38,078 nucleotides of DNA from Coriobacteriia bacterium (GCA_030540225.1 JAUNWQ010000010.1:1-38078), one strand, 5' to 3'. Shown: positions 8,501-17,515, counted from the stretch's first letter. Notes: generated by a model from the sequence alone, not told the origin. Translations and numbers: made by a program.

Positions 8501-11500
8501 CGCCCTTGGTCGTGTCGCTATCGGATACGGTCAAGGACCCATTCAGGTGATTTTCGAGATTATCGTCCATGAAGGTGTAGGGAGACCCCGACTCGCTCGG
8601 CTTGCCGACGCCGAGCCTCTCGCTCATGTTGTCGATTGCGCGGGAGAACGTCCGCTGCGTTTCCCTGGCGATCGCTGCGTCTTGGATCATTGCTTGATCA
8701 AACTGGATGAGGTCGGCTTTAAGCTCTTCCTCGGTTGTCCCTAAAGCCTCCGCCCAGGTTGCGATGTCCTCATCGGAAGGTAGTGAGGGCGTCTCAAGGC
8801 TCACGAATTCTCCTGTGTAGAAGCGTTTTTCGATGTTGGGAATCCAGTCATCTTCCGTCGGCTCGAACAGGCGGCTGGTGATGTCTTGGAAATTGGGCCG
8901 CAAGGCCTCGATATCCGCGATGGCCGCCTGCACCTCGGCGCTGTTCGCGTCGTCGCGCGATTTCAGGGTATCGACAATCGCGCCGAGCATGGTGTCGGTC
9001 TGCTCGGCTATCGTCTCGGCTTCGCTGTTGCCGCCGTTTTTCATGTACTCTTCCTGGATCGCTGTCAGGTACGCCTGGCGCTCGCTTGCCTCCTGCTCGG
9101 CGCGCTCCTTGATGCGCTTCTGGTAATCCTCGTCGTCGAGGTCGTCGAGGTTCGCTTTGTAGGAGAGGGAGAAGCTGCTGAAATGGTAGCTTTCGGGGAT
9201 GAAAACGCCAGCCTGCTCTAGCTCTGAGGTCGCAACGATAGTGGATCCCGATTGGGCGTCGAGGAAGTTAAGGTAGGCTTCATCGACGTATTCGCCAACA
9301 AAGCGTATCTCATCGCCCGAGCTTGACTTTAGGTTGAGCGGGACGAGCACGGTGTTCCCGTCCGCGCACTCAACGTACATCATGAGCATCTTATCTGCGT
9401 TGATGCCCTGTCCGTTGGTCTTCACCGTGACATCGAACGTCCAGTATGCACACTGGCTCGAAAGGAGTTGGTGCCGGACTGTCAGGTATTCGTCGTTTTC
9501 CTTTCCTCCAGTGATTCGATTCTGGGTTTCCCCCTTGTTCGTGATCTTGAAGGACCATATTTGCGCTGCGGGGCGGTAGGCGCAGTTCGTGTAGTTGGTC
9601 GATTCTCCTGCTGCTATCTCGATCCTCACGTTGTCGCCGTGCAGAAGGCCGTTCGCTGTGTCCTCGGGGATATCGAACGAGATGTTTGCGCGGCCAAGGG
9701 AATTGGTGGTTCCCATCCCGACGCTCTGTCCGCCGATGAAGAGCTCGACGTCGGAATAGGGCGCGGCATATGCGGTGGCGATGTTTCCTGCCAGAGCCAC
9801 ACAATCGCCTTGTACTTGGACGTAGGTTCCCAATGCCTGGAAGAAGAGATTGCCGATGTGGGTTGTGCGCCCGTTGTTGGATAGGGAAACGGGAATGGAG
9901 TACGATTTCTCCTTTTCCGGGATAAGGGCGATATAGAGCGTATCGGACGTTACCTCCTGCGGGATATCGATGCAGAGGCATTCCTGTTGGCTGTCGACAT
10001 ATGCCTGACCGCCGTCTTTGAAGGCGGCGCTGGCGGCATCGGAATAGTAGTCCGAGGAGGGGATATCGAGCGAGATGCGAGTGCCTGCCCACTCTTCTAT
10101 CTCGAAGTTCACCTCGACGATTATTTCGACACCGACGAGGATCGCGCTTGTGGACACCTTCGCGCTTGCTGATTTAACGCCCATCTTCGCGAGCGCATAC
10201 TGCATATCGAAGTCAGGGACACCGAGCTCGACATGCGTCGTTTCATCGTCGTTGACCTCGACAGTCGTTTGCGCATAAGGGACTCCAAGCCCGTCGATCG
10301 AGCGAAGCTTCGGCGCACTGAACTCTGTGTCGGTTGGTTTGAAGGCGACAATCGTGTAGGTGCCTTGCTTTAATTTCCCAGTTTGCGCGATCCAGCTTGG
10401 GTCGGTTTGGCTGTTTAGCCAGCTGACCGAGGAGTAGTCGTCGAAGACGCAACGAGAATTCTCGTCGATGCCATTGAAGACCATGACGTGACTTCGACCG
10501 ATAAACGATGCGTTGGTGGTGATGGCGACGTCTCCCCACGAGGGGAGGGTTGCCTTGAAGCCTCCCAACTCCGCATCGTATTCGGCGACCGCGGACGAGA
10601 GTTTAAGCGAGTCGTCGGGCACGATTTCCAAGGAGAGCTGGTCGAGGATTCCCGTTTCGCTGGCAAGGGCTTCGGATAGGACGAGCCTGCCGCCTTGAAT
10701 CTCATAGTCTCCGTTTTCTCCGCAGGTCAGATTAACGCCGTTGCGCTTTAGGGTATATGAGAGCTTCGATTGGTCCGTGATGGCGGCGAGCGTGTCGTTG
10801 CCGTATTCGTCCTTCTGGCCCGTCTTCTGCGTGATGCTCAGGTCGAAGGAGCGAGTTGCGGGAACTTCCTTAAAGCTGCCGGCGGAAATCGTGCCGAGGT
10901 TCCAGGTGCCTTGCATAAGCGATGCCGATCGGCCGAACGTCGCTTCGTAATACCCGGGGATGCGAATGGACACAACGGCTTCGACTGCCTGAAGAGCGCT
11001 ATTGCATAAGAACGTGCCGTCGTCGTTTAACGTGATAGGGGTGGTTTCCCCTTGCTCGAGCGTGATCGCGACATCCTGCGCGCTTACGCCGGCAGGAAGC
11101 TCGATTGCTCCCTCGATGGCGACATTATCGATCCAAACGTAGTGGTAGATGTTGTCGCTGTCGCTCTGCGAGAGCCGGTAAGGATCTGATTCGGTGCCGT
11201 TCGACTTATATTTATAGGCGTAGATGGTCGTCCCCTTGTCGAAAGGGTAGGCGAGGGTCTCGTCGTCTGAAGATTTGACTCCGAAGCGGATGTCGGAATT
11301 GTCAAGCCTCACGTTGAGAGCCCCGCAATACGAAAATGCCCCACCGTCAAGATATTTGAGCGACGACGGGAGTGCGATCATCTCTTGCCCGGTCAAGGTG
11401 TCACAGCTCTGAAACGCTCCATACCCAATCTCCTCGATACCGTTTCCTTGCGCGTCAGTTTCGAAGGTGAGGGATGAGAGGCGGGGGAACGTGCCGTCCT

Positions 11501-12356
11501 GCATGAAGCTGCTCTCGCTGAGCGACTTCACGAAGCTGGGGATCGTTAGGGACTCGATTTGGTTGTACTTAAACGCCCCATAGCTCATGTACACGTCATA
11601 GCTGCCGTCGAAAACAGCGCTCAGATCGAGCGAGGTGAGGCCAGCATCGCCTACTGCGAAGACCACATCTTGTTTGGTGCCGTCAACGGTGTTGGAGTAA
11701 CCGTGCTCCACGCGTCCGTAGACTTCTGCTGGGTGAGGGGGATCCGGTGCGCTCCATCCGCACTCGAAGCTCCATCCTGGCTGGTCCCAATAGCCGTTAT
11801 CCTGGATGAGCGTGCCTGCCCACTTCTTGATTCCCTCGCAGCCGGTGGACGTTTTCCACAGGGTGGCGTTTAGGCCGGGGTAGGACGTCTCGTCGTACTT
11901 CTCGTAGTTCGGGTAATTGGCGACAGGCTGCGCGTTTGCCTCTGCTTTGAAAGGGTTCGGGCCGATTTCGGTATCCCCCTTTGGGACGATGGGATCGACC
12001 TCTTCCGGGGTTACGCCCGCTTCGGATGCGACACCTTCCCCAGCTGCTTGGGCGGAGCCATCGGCGGATGCGTTGCCTTCGCCGGTTGTCGAAGCTCCCT
12101 CCTCGCCCTCGTTTTGGCTGGCTAGGCAGATTTGGCTGTCGTATCCGAATGAGTTTTCGGGAATGGCGACCTTGCCAAGGGGGGAGGGCTCGCTTGGCGC
12201 TGCTTCTTGCTGGGCATTCTCCGGTTCGTCGCTTCCCGCTTGGACGTCGTCGGCAAACCCTATGCCGGGCCACATGCTCGCGACGAGCAAAAGGGAGAGC
12301 GCCGAGGCTCCGATTTTGGCAAGGGGCCGGGAGTGTCTTCTTCTCTTCTGCGGCAT
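5541..12356 (-). CDS. Giant secreted S-layer-homology surface protein
   Basis: This 2271-residue cell-surface protein starts with a Sec signal peptide (Arg/Lys-rich n-region, h-region 16-34, probable cleavage after FA at 35), then an acidic Ala/Glu/Ser linker. Residues about 235-350 resemble BspA-type leucine-rich repeats (L-x-S-L-T-I-P, E-I-G-Y-G-A-F). Long beta-rich regions follow, then an acidic coiled coil (about 1068-1160), a helical region with cysteines C-x3-C-x2-C (about 1400-1640), a carboxypeptidase-regulatory-like domain (about 1650-1735), Ig-like domains of SbsA and invasin/Big_1 type (about 1745-1945) and a chitobiase-C-terminal-like domain (about 1959-2055). Three SLH domains (2065-2271) should anchor it to secondary cell-wall polymer. 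The start ATG has GGAGAGGAG upstream. An adhesin or structural role is inferred; domain borders are approximate. It is divergent from the LuxR membrane regulator. Confidence 0.95.
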   Translation of the reverse strand: MPQKRRRHSRPLAKIGASALSLLLVASMWPGIGFADDVQAGSDEPENAQQEAAPSEPSPLGKVAIPENSFGYDSQICLASQNEGEEGASTTGEGNASADGSAQAAGEGVASEAGVTPEEVDPIVPKGDTEIGPNPFKAEANAQPVANYPNYEKYDETSYPGLNATLWKTSTGCEGIKKWAGTLIQDNGYWDQPGWSFECGWSAPDPPHPAEVYGRVEHGYSNTVDGTKQDVVFAVGDAGLTSLDLSAVFDGSYDVYMSYGAFKYNQIESLTIPSFVKSLSESSFMQDGTFPRLSSLTFETDAQGNGIEEIGYGAFQSCDTLTGQEMIALPSSLKYLDGGAFSYCGALNVRLDNSDIRFGVKSSDDETLAYPFDKGTTIYAYKYKSNGTESDPYRLSQSDSDNIYHYVWIDNVAIEGAIELPAGVSAQDVAITLEQGETTPITLNDDGTFLCNSALQAVEAVVSIRIPGYYEATFGRSASLMQGTWNLGTISAGSFKEVPATRSFDLSITQKTGQKDEYGNDTLAAITDQSKLSYTLKRNGVNLTCGENGDYEIQGGRLVLSEALASETGILDQLSLEIVPDDSLKLSSAVAEYDAELGGFKATLPSWGDVAITTNASFIGRSHVMVFNGIDENSRCVFDDYSSVSWLNSQTDPSWIAQTGKLKQGTYTIVAFKPTDTEFSAPKLRSIDGLGVPYAQTTVEVNDDETTHVELGVPDFDMQYALAKMGVKSASAKVSTSAILVGVEIIVEVNFEIEEWAGTRISLDIPSSDYYSDAASAAFKDGGQAYVDSQQECLCIDIPQEVTSDTLYIALIPEKEKSYSIPVSLSNNGRTTHIGNLFFQALGTYVQVQGDCVALAGNIATAYAAPYSDVELFIGGQSVGMGTTNSLGRANISFDIPEDTANGLLHGDNVRIEIAAGESTNYTNCAYRPAAQIWSFKITNKGETQNRITGGKENDEYLTVRHQLLSSQCAYWTFDVTVKTNGQGINADKMLMMYVECADGNTVLVPLNLKSSSGDEIRFVGEYVDEAYLNFLDAQSGSTIVATSELEQAGVFIPESYHFSSFSLSYKANLDDLDDEDYQKRIKERAEQEASERQAYLTAIQEEYMKNGGNSEAETIAEQTDTMLGAIVDTLKSRDDANSAEVQAAIADIEALRPNFQDITSRLFEPTEDDWIPNIEKRFYTGEFVSLETPSLPSDEDIATWAEALGTTEEELKADLIQFDQAMIQDAAIARETQRTFSRAIDNMSERLGVGKPSESGSPYTFMDDNLENHLNGSLTVSDSDTTKGDLIFSSTQGRFTGEMFVTDSQRNGTGGKTPGIFTGFSTRVTETAPEGVSASPGTRGISLEGKPGDNTRVSSYTADFDANHEHHDGAVVDALWGAGLNVIGAGLDEISQPAGEWAASKLVGKVLPNQLFLSRHIVNWNPIINKINTYSNLNLARIEAQTTASAASISQQIQGSISAIALAGNIVGMNRTTDSWCSSMSELGDIESDIEQINSWILYYKQVNPCDSDCTRCLNALFAERDAAEKYRDYVKAEDDHNWFDIKTNLWSSFLNAAASACSISSYSAGTGKVAGVMNKGFVALDVTSTSVHLYRAPWMDAAKNEYLEAKAYRESVCKSTKKKIQDEKEEIARLRSLIDWDRFYGSQIIIDPSGIVYEGVTSNTVEGATATIYHADDAQGTGAAPWNAADYEQVSPQVTRADGCFQWNVPTGYYQVRITKDGYTAAQTEWLRVLPIRTGLEIPLVSTAAPEASAVRAYPDRVELEFSQYMKTSSKVSIDGLGDAVRDTTWSGVETSPEGVELANMLTIYLSEPLEEGATITLTLQGAESYNGQMLGGQSGWTQDLTVAKHPAKLFANYENAISVQSGETANVVVNVAYADGSPVEMQGVTVTIGSDSIATLSGAQTGSREIHLTTDAEGKATFLLTGDLPGLTQLAISADGTPLSKTLDVRTTSEEGQPTRPTAEIASFTFGPTSPKENSATVPMGSMLILSTPTEGASIYYTTDDTCPCKPEGSRKLYTGPIPVNSSAKYRIAAYKDGMSFDNYSERLNLTLTVVDSGPVTPPTPDPPDVPVFPDVDYSDWYGNAVTFVASKGLITGYTDGPKAGLFGVGDTLTRAQLATILWRNACPDEYATYDPATAIDTTGIEGSADGMYYTAAANWAVREGIITGFAQPDGTFDFAADVPVSFEQMMTIIARTYASINDPAAEGDLSAFVDGDEASEWSFRALAWAHGRGLVTGYDEPDGKYLRPGEPVKRERAAMVLMRAFQLGIME

Positions 12357-12679
12357 GATTGCTCCTCTCCGAGAACGTTCGCGCGTGGTTCTGCTTATAC
12401 ATAATCAAGTTTGCCTTGACAGGTATCGGGCGGGAAGGTTCGTCTATGCGAACCAGGCGTTCTTGCAAACCTCTGAGCTGGCGGTATTCAGAAATAGGAA
12501 AATGACGGGAAGCGGGTGCGGCCCGATATGCGGTTCTTATAGACTTATAGGAAGCCAATAAGTATCTCCGACGATCGAGGCGCCAGTTACGGATAGTGTC
12601 CCCGTCCTTCCTCGATATTCGCTCGCCATTGGTATAATGGGGAAGCAGTTTTCAACTATCGCCTCGCGCACAGGAGCTC
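12357..12679. other. Divergent intergenic region between the SLH gene and the LuxR regulator
   Basis: This stretch has no supported gene. On the plus strand TATAAT at 12633-12638 is a likely -10 for the regulator; no good -35 is visible. On the minus strand TATAAG (plus-strand 12394-12399) is a possible -10 for the SLH gene, also without a convincing -35. A small dyad, GGTTCG 12437-12442 and CGAACC 12449-12454, and the tandem CTTATAGACTTATAGG near 12536-12551 could be regulator sites. Confidence 0.45.
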
Positions 12680-14116
12680 ATGACCGCCAGCCTCAAAACA
12701 CATGCTTGGGAATTGATGGCGCTTGCCCTGTTCTACTTCGTCTTTCTCGGCGGCGAGTACTTCTTCGATGCGACGCTCGCCGGCTTCATGTCCCCGGCCG
12801 ATATCGTTTTGAACCAGAGCATGATACTCGGCGCGAGCGCTGTGGGCTTTTGCTGTTTCGAGCCTTTTTCCCGAACGCCGCGAAGGGTGCGCTTGGGTTG
12901 CTCGATTGTGTCTATGGTTGTGGGGTTTGGCGGCATCGCTGCCCTGTTCGCCCAACCTAGCCTGCTGTTAATGCAGGCCATCGGCGTGATTTGCTTCTAT
13001 TTGCTGGGAGTCTTGGGGGGAGCTGTCCATTGGGCGGCGTCTCGCAAGATTGCGGGGTTCGATCATGCCGCGTTGCTGGTCGGGATTGCCTACGCCGCGG
13101 GAATCGCCATACAGTTTGTTGCCAACGCGGCGTTCTCGGATCGCCTTGCGGCATCGATCGCCCTCGCCGTCGGCGCAGCTGCGCTCCTTGTGGTTTGCCG
13201 TCGATGCTTTGCGGGCGGACGCTGCGACGGTGCGACCAGGGTCGCAGGTGGGCCGATGCCAAGCGAGAGGGATGCGCATGACAAGCTGAGCGGGGAAAAC
13301 GAGCCGAACGCGTCAGGCGCGCGAGCGACTTGCCCAAGCGCTTCCCTTCGGGGCGCCCTCTGGCTTTCGGTAATCGTGGCGCTCGTCTCGCTCATGTTCG
13401 TAACGCTCGACAACATCGTCACGCTCGCGGACGCCGGCGGGGATCTTGACGTGGGAAGCTGGCCAAGGCTTCTCCTTGCGGTAAGCGCCATCGCGGCTGG
13501 TGCGCTATTCGATATACAGCAGCGCCGCTATATGAACTTCATCATGTTCTGCGTTCTTCTACTTTCGACCATCGCCATCCTCGCAGCCGAAACGAATGGC
13601 GGTCTGTTCTGGGGACTTGTCCTGTTCTACCTCGCTTCCGGCTTCTTCGTCATCTATTTCACGGCGAGTTTCATGCTCATGGCGCCGAAAACGCGGCGGC
13701 CTGCCCTGTGGGCGGGAATGGGCCGCGCGATCAACAACGCTTGCGCTTTCGTGATAGTCGCGCCCTCCTTAGCCCTTATTCAGACGGGGGGCCTCATCCT
13801 CATGATCGCGGTCTGCATAGTTTTGTTCGTGGCGATTATCATCGTGTTTTTTGCCTCGGGGGCATTTCGCTTGGACGCGGTGCTTGAAGAGGAGGCGCGT
13901 TCTGCGGTCGACCCGGTGGCGTTCGTAGAGGAATACGGCTTGACGCCGCGCGAGGCCGAGGTGCTTGTTCTTGTCACCGCCGACGAGCGGGCGCTCAAGG
14001 AAATCGCGTCCGAGATGGACATCTCGCTCCGCATGCTGCAAAAGCACCTGACCTCCATCTATAAGAAGACCGATACGCAAACACGAGCCGGCTTGACGAG
14101 GAAGTTCCTGGCATAG
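12680..14116 (+). CDS. Membrane-integrated LuxR-family transcriptional regulator (about 12 TM plus HTH)
   Basis: This 478-residue protein has about 12 hydrophobic segments: six between 11 and 176, a hydrophilic loop to about 222, and six more between 225 and 400. A C-terminal cytoplasmic GerE/LuxR helix-turn-helix spans about 412-478, with G-L-T-P-R-E-A-E-V-L and the recognition-helix region ending K-H-L-T-S-I-Y-K-K. The N-terminal part resembles MFS-like bundles and probably senses a ligand or membrane state. This architecture is abundant in Eggerthellaceae, where such genes often sit beside the gene they control. That context suggests it regulates the divergent giant SLH gene, which is inference. 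The ATG follows AGGAG at 12671-12675. Confidence 0.9.
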   Translation: MTASLKTHAWELMALALFYFVFLGGEYFFDATLAGFMSPADIVLNQSMILGASAVGFCCFEPFSRTPRRVRLGCSIVSMVVGFGGIAALFAQPSLLLMQAIGVICFYLLGVLGGAVHWAASRKIAGFDHAALLVGIAYAAGIAIQFVANAAFSDRLAASIALAVGAAALLVVCRRCFAGGRCDGATRVAGGPMPSERDAHDKLSGENEPNASGARATCPSASLRGALWLSVIVALVSLMFVTLDNIVTLADAGGDLDVGSWPRLLLAVSAIAAGALFDIQQRRYMNFIMFCVLLLSTIAILAAETNGGLFWGLVLFYLASGFFVIYFTASFMLMAPKTRRPALWAGMGRAINNACAFVIVAPSLALIQTGGLILMIAVCIVLFVAIIIVFFASGAFRLDAVLEEEARSAVDPVAFVEEYGLTPREAEVLVLVTADERALKEIASEMDISLRMLQKHLTSIYKKTDTQTRAGLTRKFLA

Positions 14117-14355
14117 CTTTTGCTCGCAGTTGTCTTCGGTATCGAAAAAGAGGCGGCGAGGCGAGCCTAAGCTGGCGGCCGCCGTTTCCCTCGATGCTTC
14201 TTGCGCCTTTCTTCGAGGACGCTCCTTCGATTGCATCGGGGGGATGGCGGCGATACGCTCTCTGTTGCGCCTCTCTCGGTTACGCCCTGGTAACGGGCGA
14301 GCGGCTTTGTCATGCCGATGTCCTATAGTGGAACCGACGGAGAAAGGAGCAACCG

Positions 14356-15249
14356 ATGCAGCGAGGGTATTTCAAGACGGCGTGGAGCGACATCACCCAG
14401 TCGCCGCATTGGGTGACGCGCATTCTCCTTTTGGCGCTTTTGTGCTTCATCCCCGTGTTCGGTTGGATTGTGGTCGCGGGCTATCTGTGGGGATGGGCGC
14501 GCGATATGGCATGGGGCGTGCACGCTCCGCTTCCCGAGAGAATCTTCGAGAACGCCGACGGGACGCTGTATTCGCGAGGCTTCTTTGCGGCAGTGATCGC
14601 TGTGGTGTGCGCTGTGGTGATGAACGTGCTTCAGAGCGCGGGTGGCCTGATTTCGTCGGGAAGTTTCGCTGGTTCGGCGTTCGTCTGGGGAGATGTCCAC
14701 TCGATTTACCAGACGGTTGCGCCTCTCGGTTTGGTCTCGGGGCTTTTGTCGCTGTTCTCGTTTGCCGTGCTGTGTGCGGTTTCGTTCATCGTCACCCTGT
14801 TCAAGTGGGTTGGCACGATGCGGATGTCGATTTACGGGCGTCTCTCGGCGGGCTTCCAGGTTTCGCGAATTTGGGCGATGATGCGCCACGATTTCAAGGG
14901 AATCCTTCGCATACTCGGCATGTGGCTGATCGTCTCGTTCGTCGTGGGCATCGCCATTGCCCTTGCGGTCAGCGTCGTGATCTTCGCCGGCATCCTTTGC
15001 GTGTCGTTTTTCGCGAGCACGGGGGTTTATGCGAGCGATGTCGCGTTCTTGCCCATTGTGGTCGCGGCGATGATTTTGATGCTGGTCGTCTTAGCGGTTG
15101 CGCTGTTCGCCGCGTTTCTTGGTGTGGTGGGTTGCGCCCTCGTCGTGCGCGCAGTGGGGCACTGGACCTGCCAGTTCGATGTCGCGAACTGGCGTGGGCA
15201 GGACGACCCGATGCCGTTCGAGCTCAAGGGCGCTCAGGTTAAGGGATAA
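14356..15249 (+). CDS. DUF4013-type integral membrane protein
   Basis: This 297-residue protein is mostly hydrophobic, with about six TM segments (near 22-47, 75-100, 120-155, 190-225 and 230-270, some of them helix pairs). The N-terminal pattern Y-F-x-x-A-W-x-D-I, followed by Pro/Trp and a G-W-I-V-x-A-G-Y segment, and the later F-K-x-I-L-R-I motif match what I know of the DUF4013 family, whose function is unknown. The start ATG has AGAAAGGAGC upstream, and a TATAGT -10 candidate lies at 14324-14329. It stands alone and converges with the metal ATPase gene. Nothing suggests an enzymatic role. The 14117-14355 gap before it holds only this promoter and GC-rich DNA. Confidence 0.88.
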   Translation: MQRGYFKTAWSDITQSPHWVTRILLLALLCFIPVFGWIVVAGYLWGWARDMAWGVHAPLPERIFENADGTLYSRGFFAAVIAVVCAVVMNVLQSAGGLISSGSFAGSAFVWGDVHSIYQTVAPLGLVSGLLSLFSFAVLCAVSFIVTLFKWVGTMRMSIYGRLSAGFQVSRIWAMMRHDFKGILRILGMWLIVSFVVGIAIALAVSVVIFAGILCVSFFASTGVYASDVAFLPIVVAAMILMLVVLAVALFAAFLGVVGCALVVRAVGHWTCQFDVANWRGQDDPMPFELKGAQVKG

Positions 15250-15254
15250 CTTTA

Positions 15255-15290
15255 CAGGCGCGGGATGGCCCTGAGGGCATCCCGCGCCTG
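15255..15290. terminator. Bidirectional hairpin between convergent genes
   Basis: A perfect 13-bp stem, 15255-15267 with 15278-15290, sits midway between the stops of the DUF4013 gene (15249) and the P-type ATPase (15317). No strong T-run follows on either side, so efficiency is uncertain, but the position fits a shared terminator. Confidence 0.65.
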
Positions 15291-15316
15291 GTTGCGTTGC
15301 CGAACTGTTTTGATTC

Positions 15317-17230
15317 CTAAAGGTTTTTCACACTCATGCAGCGCATCGCGTTCAGAATGGCGATGATGGCGACGCCCACGTCGGCGAACACAGCGAGCCA
15401 CATGTTGGCGATGCCGAGCGCAGCCAAGATGAGCACGACAAACTTCACTCCCAGTGCGAAGATGATGTTCTGCCAGGCGATGCCCATTGTCTTGCGCGCG
15501 ATGCGAATGGCGCGCGCGATGTTGGAGGGCTTGTCGTCCATGAGCACGATGTCAGCGGCCTCGATGGCGGCATCCGAGCCCATTGCCCCCATGGCGATGC
15601 CGATATCGGCGCGCGTGAGCACCGGCGCGTCGTTGATGCCGTCGCCCACGAACGCGAGCGTCCCTTTGCTCGATGTGCCGTCGATGAGCCGCTCGACTTC
15701 CTCGACCTTGTTCTGCGGGAGAAGCGAGGCGCGGTATTCGTCGATTCCGAGCTTCTCGGCGACGGCGCGCGCAACGTCGTCGCGGTCGCCGGTGAGCATG
15801 ACGGTGCGCTTCACCCCGGCCGCCTTCAAGTTTGCGATGGCCTCCGCGGCGTCGTCCTTCACGACGTCGGCGATGACGATGTGGCCGATGTAGGAACCGT
15901 CGAGCGAGACGTGCAGGATAGTTCCCGTAAGCTCGCACTCATGCCAGGCGATGTTGTCGGCCATCATGAGCTTCTCGTTACCGACGGCGATGATGTGCTC
16001 GTCGACCTGGGCGCGAATGCCATGCCCGCTTTCTTCCTTGACGTCTTTGATGCGCGCGCGGTCGATCTCGCCCGTGTAGGCGGCCTTCACCGACAGTGCG
16101 ATGGGATGGTCGGAGTACGTCTCGGCATATGCGGCGAAGGAAAGGACGAGATCGGGGTCGACGCCCGCCTCCGCATGGACGGCGACGACGTTGAAGGTGC
16201 CGTTGGTGAGCGTGCCCGTCTTGTCGAAGACGACGGTCTCGGCCTTGGCGAGGGTCTCGAGGTAGTTAGACCCCTTCACAAGGATGCCGCACTTCGAGGC
16301 GCCGCCGATGCCGCCGAAAAACGACAGCGGCACGGAGATGACGAGCGCGCAGGGGCAGCTCACGACAAGGAACGTGAGCCCGCGCAAGATCCAGTCCGAC
16401 CAGGCGCCCGCGCCGAGAAGCGGCGGGACAACGGCGAGGATCAGCGCTACGATGACGACGATCGGCGTGTAGTAGCGGGCGAAGCGCGTGATGAAGTTCT
16501 CGGTGCGCGCCTTCTTCTCCGAGGCATTCTCGACAAGCTCAAGGATGCGGCTGACCGTCGATTCACCGAAGGGTTTCGTCGTACGGATAGTGAGCACGCC
16601 GGTCAGGTTCACGCAGCCGGAGAATACCTCGGCGCCCTCTTCAACGACGCGCGGGACGGCTTCGCCGGTGAGTGCCGCGGTGTCGAGCTGGGACGCGCCT
16701 TTCACGATAACGCCATCGATGGGAATGCGCTCGCCCGCCTTCACGATGATCTCGTCGCCGACTTCCACCTCGTCAGGGTCGACCTCAACAAGTTCGCCAT
16801 CTTGCATGATGTTCGCGTAGTCGGGCGCGATATCCATCATGTCGGCGATGGACTTGCGGCTTTTGCCGACGGCGTAGCTCTGGAAGAGCTCTCCCACCTG
16901 GTAGAACAGCATAACCGCGGCGCCTTCTGCCATGTGCGGCCCCGTTTCAGGGAAAAACACCATGGCGAACGCGCCGACGGTCGCGATGGTCATGAGGAGG
17001 TTCTCGTCGAAGACTTGGCCGTGGCCGATGTTCTTCACGGCTTTGACGACGACGTCGTAACCGGCGATGAGGTAGGGGATGAGGAAGAGCGCGAACTCGA
17101 GGTAGACGGCGTTCGTCTCGCTGCCGAGCCACGCGTCAAGCGGAAGGAACTCCGTTGCCGCGAAGACGATGAAGAAGATGATGAGCGCGACAATGATGCG
17201 GTTGCGCCATTTGATCTGTTTTTTGTTCAT
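15317..17230 (-). CDS. Zn/Cd/Pb-exporting P1B-type ATPase (CadA/ZntA-like)
   Basis: This 637-residue ATPase pumps divalent soft metals out of the cytoplasm. Visible are the TM metal motif C-P-C near 292, the phosphorylation site D-K-T-G-T near 337, the S-D-H-P-I-A nucleotide-binding motif, and G-D-G-I-N-D-A-P near 530. Late TM segments carry Lys (L-G-V-K) and A-D-V-G, matching the Lys and Asp pair of the Zn/Cd/Pb class (P1B-2) rather than copper pumps. It lacks the N-terminal HMA domain common in ZntA; an HMA protein is encoded separately just upstream (66-bp gap), and the ArsR sensor precedes that. The three form one minus-strand operon. A truncated but functional variant is likely, since all catalytic motifs are intact. 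Confidence 0.95.
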   Translation of the reverse strand: MNKKQIKWRNRIIVALIIFFIVFAATEFLPLDAWLGSETNAVYLEFALFLIPYLIAGYDVVVKAVKNIGHGQVFDENLLMTIATVGAFAMVFFPETGPHMAEGAAVMLFYQVGELFQSYAVGKSRKSIADMMDIAPDYANIMQDGELVEVDPDEVEVGDEIIVKAGERIPIDGVIVKGASQLDTAALTGEAVPRVVEEGAEVFSGCVNLTGVLTIRTTKPFGESTVSRILELVENASEKKARTENFITRFARYYTPIVVIVALILAVVPPLLGAGAWSDWILRGLTFLVVSCPCALVISVPLSFFGGIGGASKCGILVKGSNYLETLAKAETVVFDKTGTLTNGTFNVVAVHAEAGVDPDLVLSFAAYAETYSDHPIALSVKAAYTGEIDRARIKDVKEESGHGIRAQVDEHIIAVGNEKLMMADNIAWHECELTGTILHVSLDGSYIGHIVIADVVKDDAAEAIANLKAAGVKRTVMLTGDRDDVARAVAEKLGIDEYRASLLPQNKVEEVERLIDGTSSKGTLAFVGDGINDAPVLTRADIGIAMGAMGSDAAIEAADIVLMDDKPSNIARAIRIARKTMGIAWQNIIFALGVKFVVLILAALGIANMWLAVFADVGVAIIAILNAMRCMSVKNL

Positions 17231-17296
17231 GGGTGATGGGCCTCTCGGTGCGGAGCTGCTTTGAAAGCGATCGGGTCTGCTGCTTGGCTGCGCGAG

Positions 17297-17515
17297 CTAG
17301 CGGACGATGTTGCAGTCGGGTTCGAACTTGTGGATGGTTTCCTGGGCCTCGTCGAGGATTTCGTCGAAACGGGCATCGTCGGCGACGAGCGTCATCTTCT
17401 GCATCATGAAGTTGACGGTGCACTTCTCGACGCCGGGCATCTTGCTGATAGCGTCCTGCATCTTGGCTGCGCAGTTGGCGCAATCGAGGTCTTCGAGCTT
17501 GAACGACTTACGCAT
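17297..17515 (-). CDS. Free-standing heavy-metal-associated (HMA) protein
   Basis: This small 72-residue protein has a single HMA ferredoxin-like fold. The metal site is D-C-A-N-C at residues 11-15; an acidic residue before the first Cys is typical of Zn/Cd-type HMA domains rather than copper chaperones. The remainder (K-M-x-x-A-I, then V-x-x-C-T-V-N-F) follows the usual beta-alpha-beta pattern. The ribosome-binding site is GAGGAAAGGA. It sits between the ArsR sensor (51-bp gap) and the ATPase (66-bp gap). I infer that it supplies in trans the domain missing from the ATPase, either delivering metal or regulating turnover. Confidence 0.93.
   Translation of the reverse strand: MRKSFKLEDLDCANCAAKMQDAISKMPGVEKCTVNFMMQKMTLVADDARFDEILDEAQETIHKFEPDCNIVR

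Noticed and set aside
14130-15242. 370-codon plus-strand frame overlapping the DUF4013 gene
   Set aside because: Cys/Arg-rich shadow translation; the other frame has membrane helices, a ribosome-binding site and a family match.
15881-17236. 451-codon plus-strand frame antisense to the P-type ATPase
   Set aside because: Asp/Val/Gly-rich mirror of the ATPase codons; no motif.
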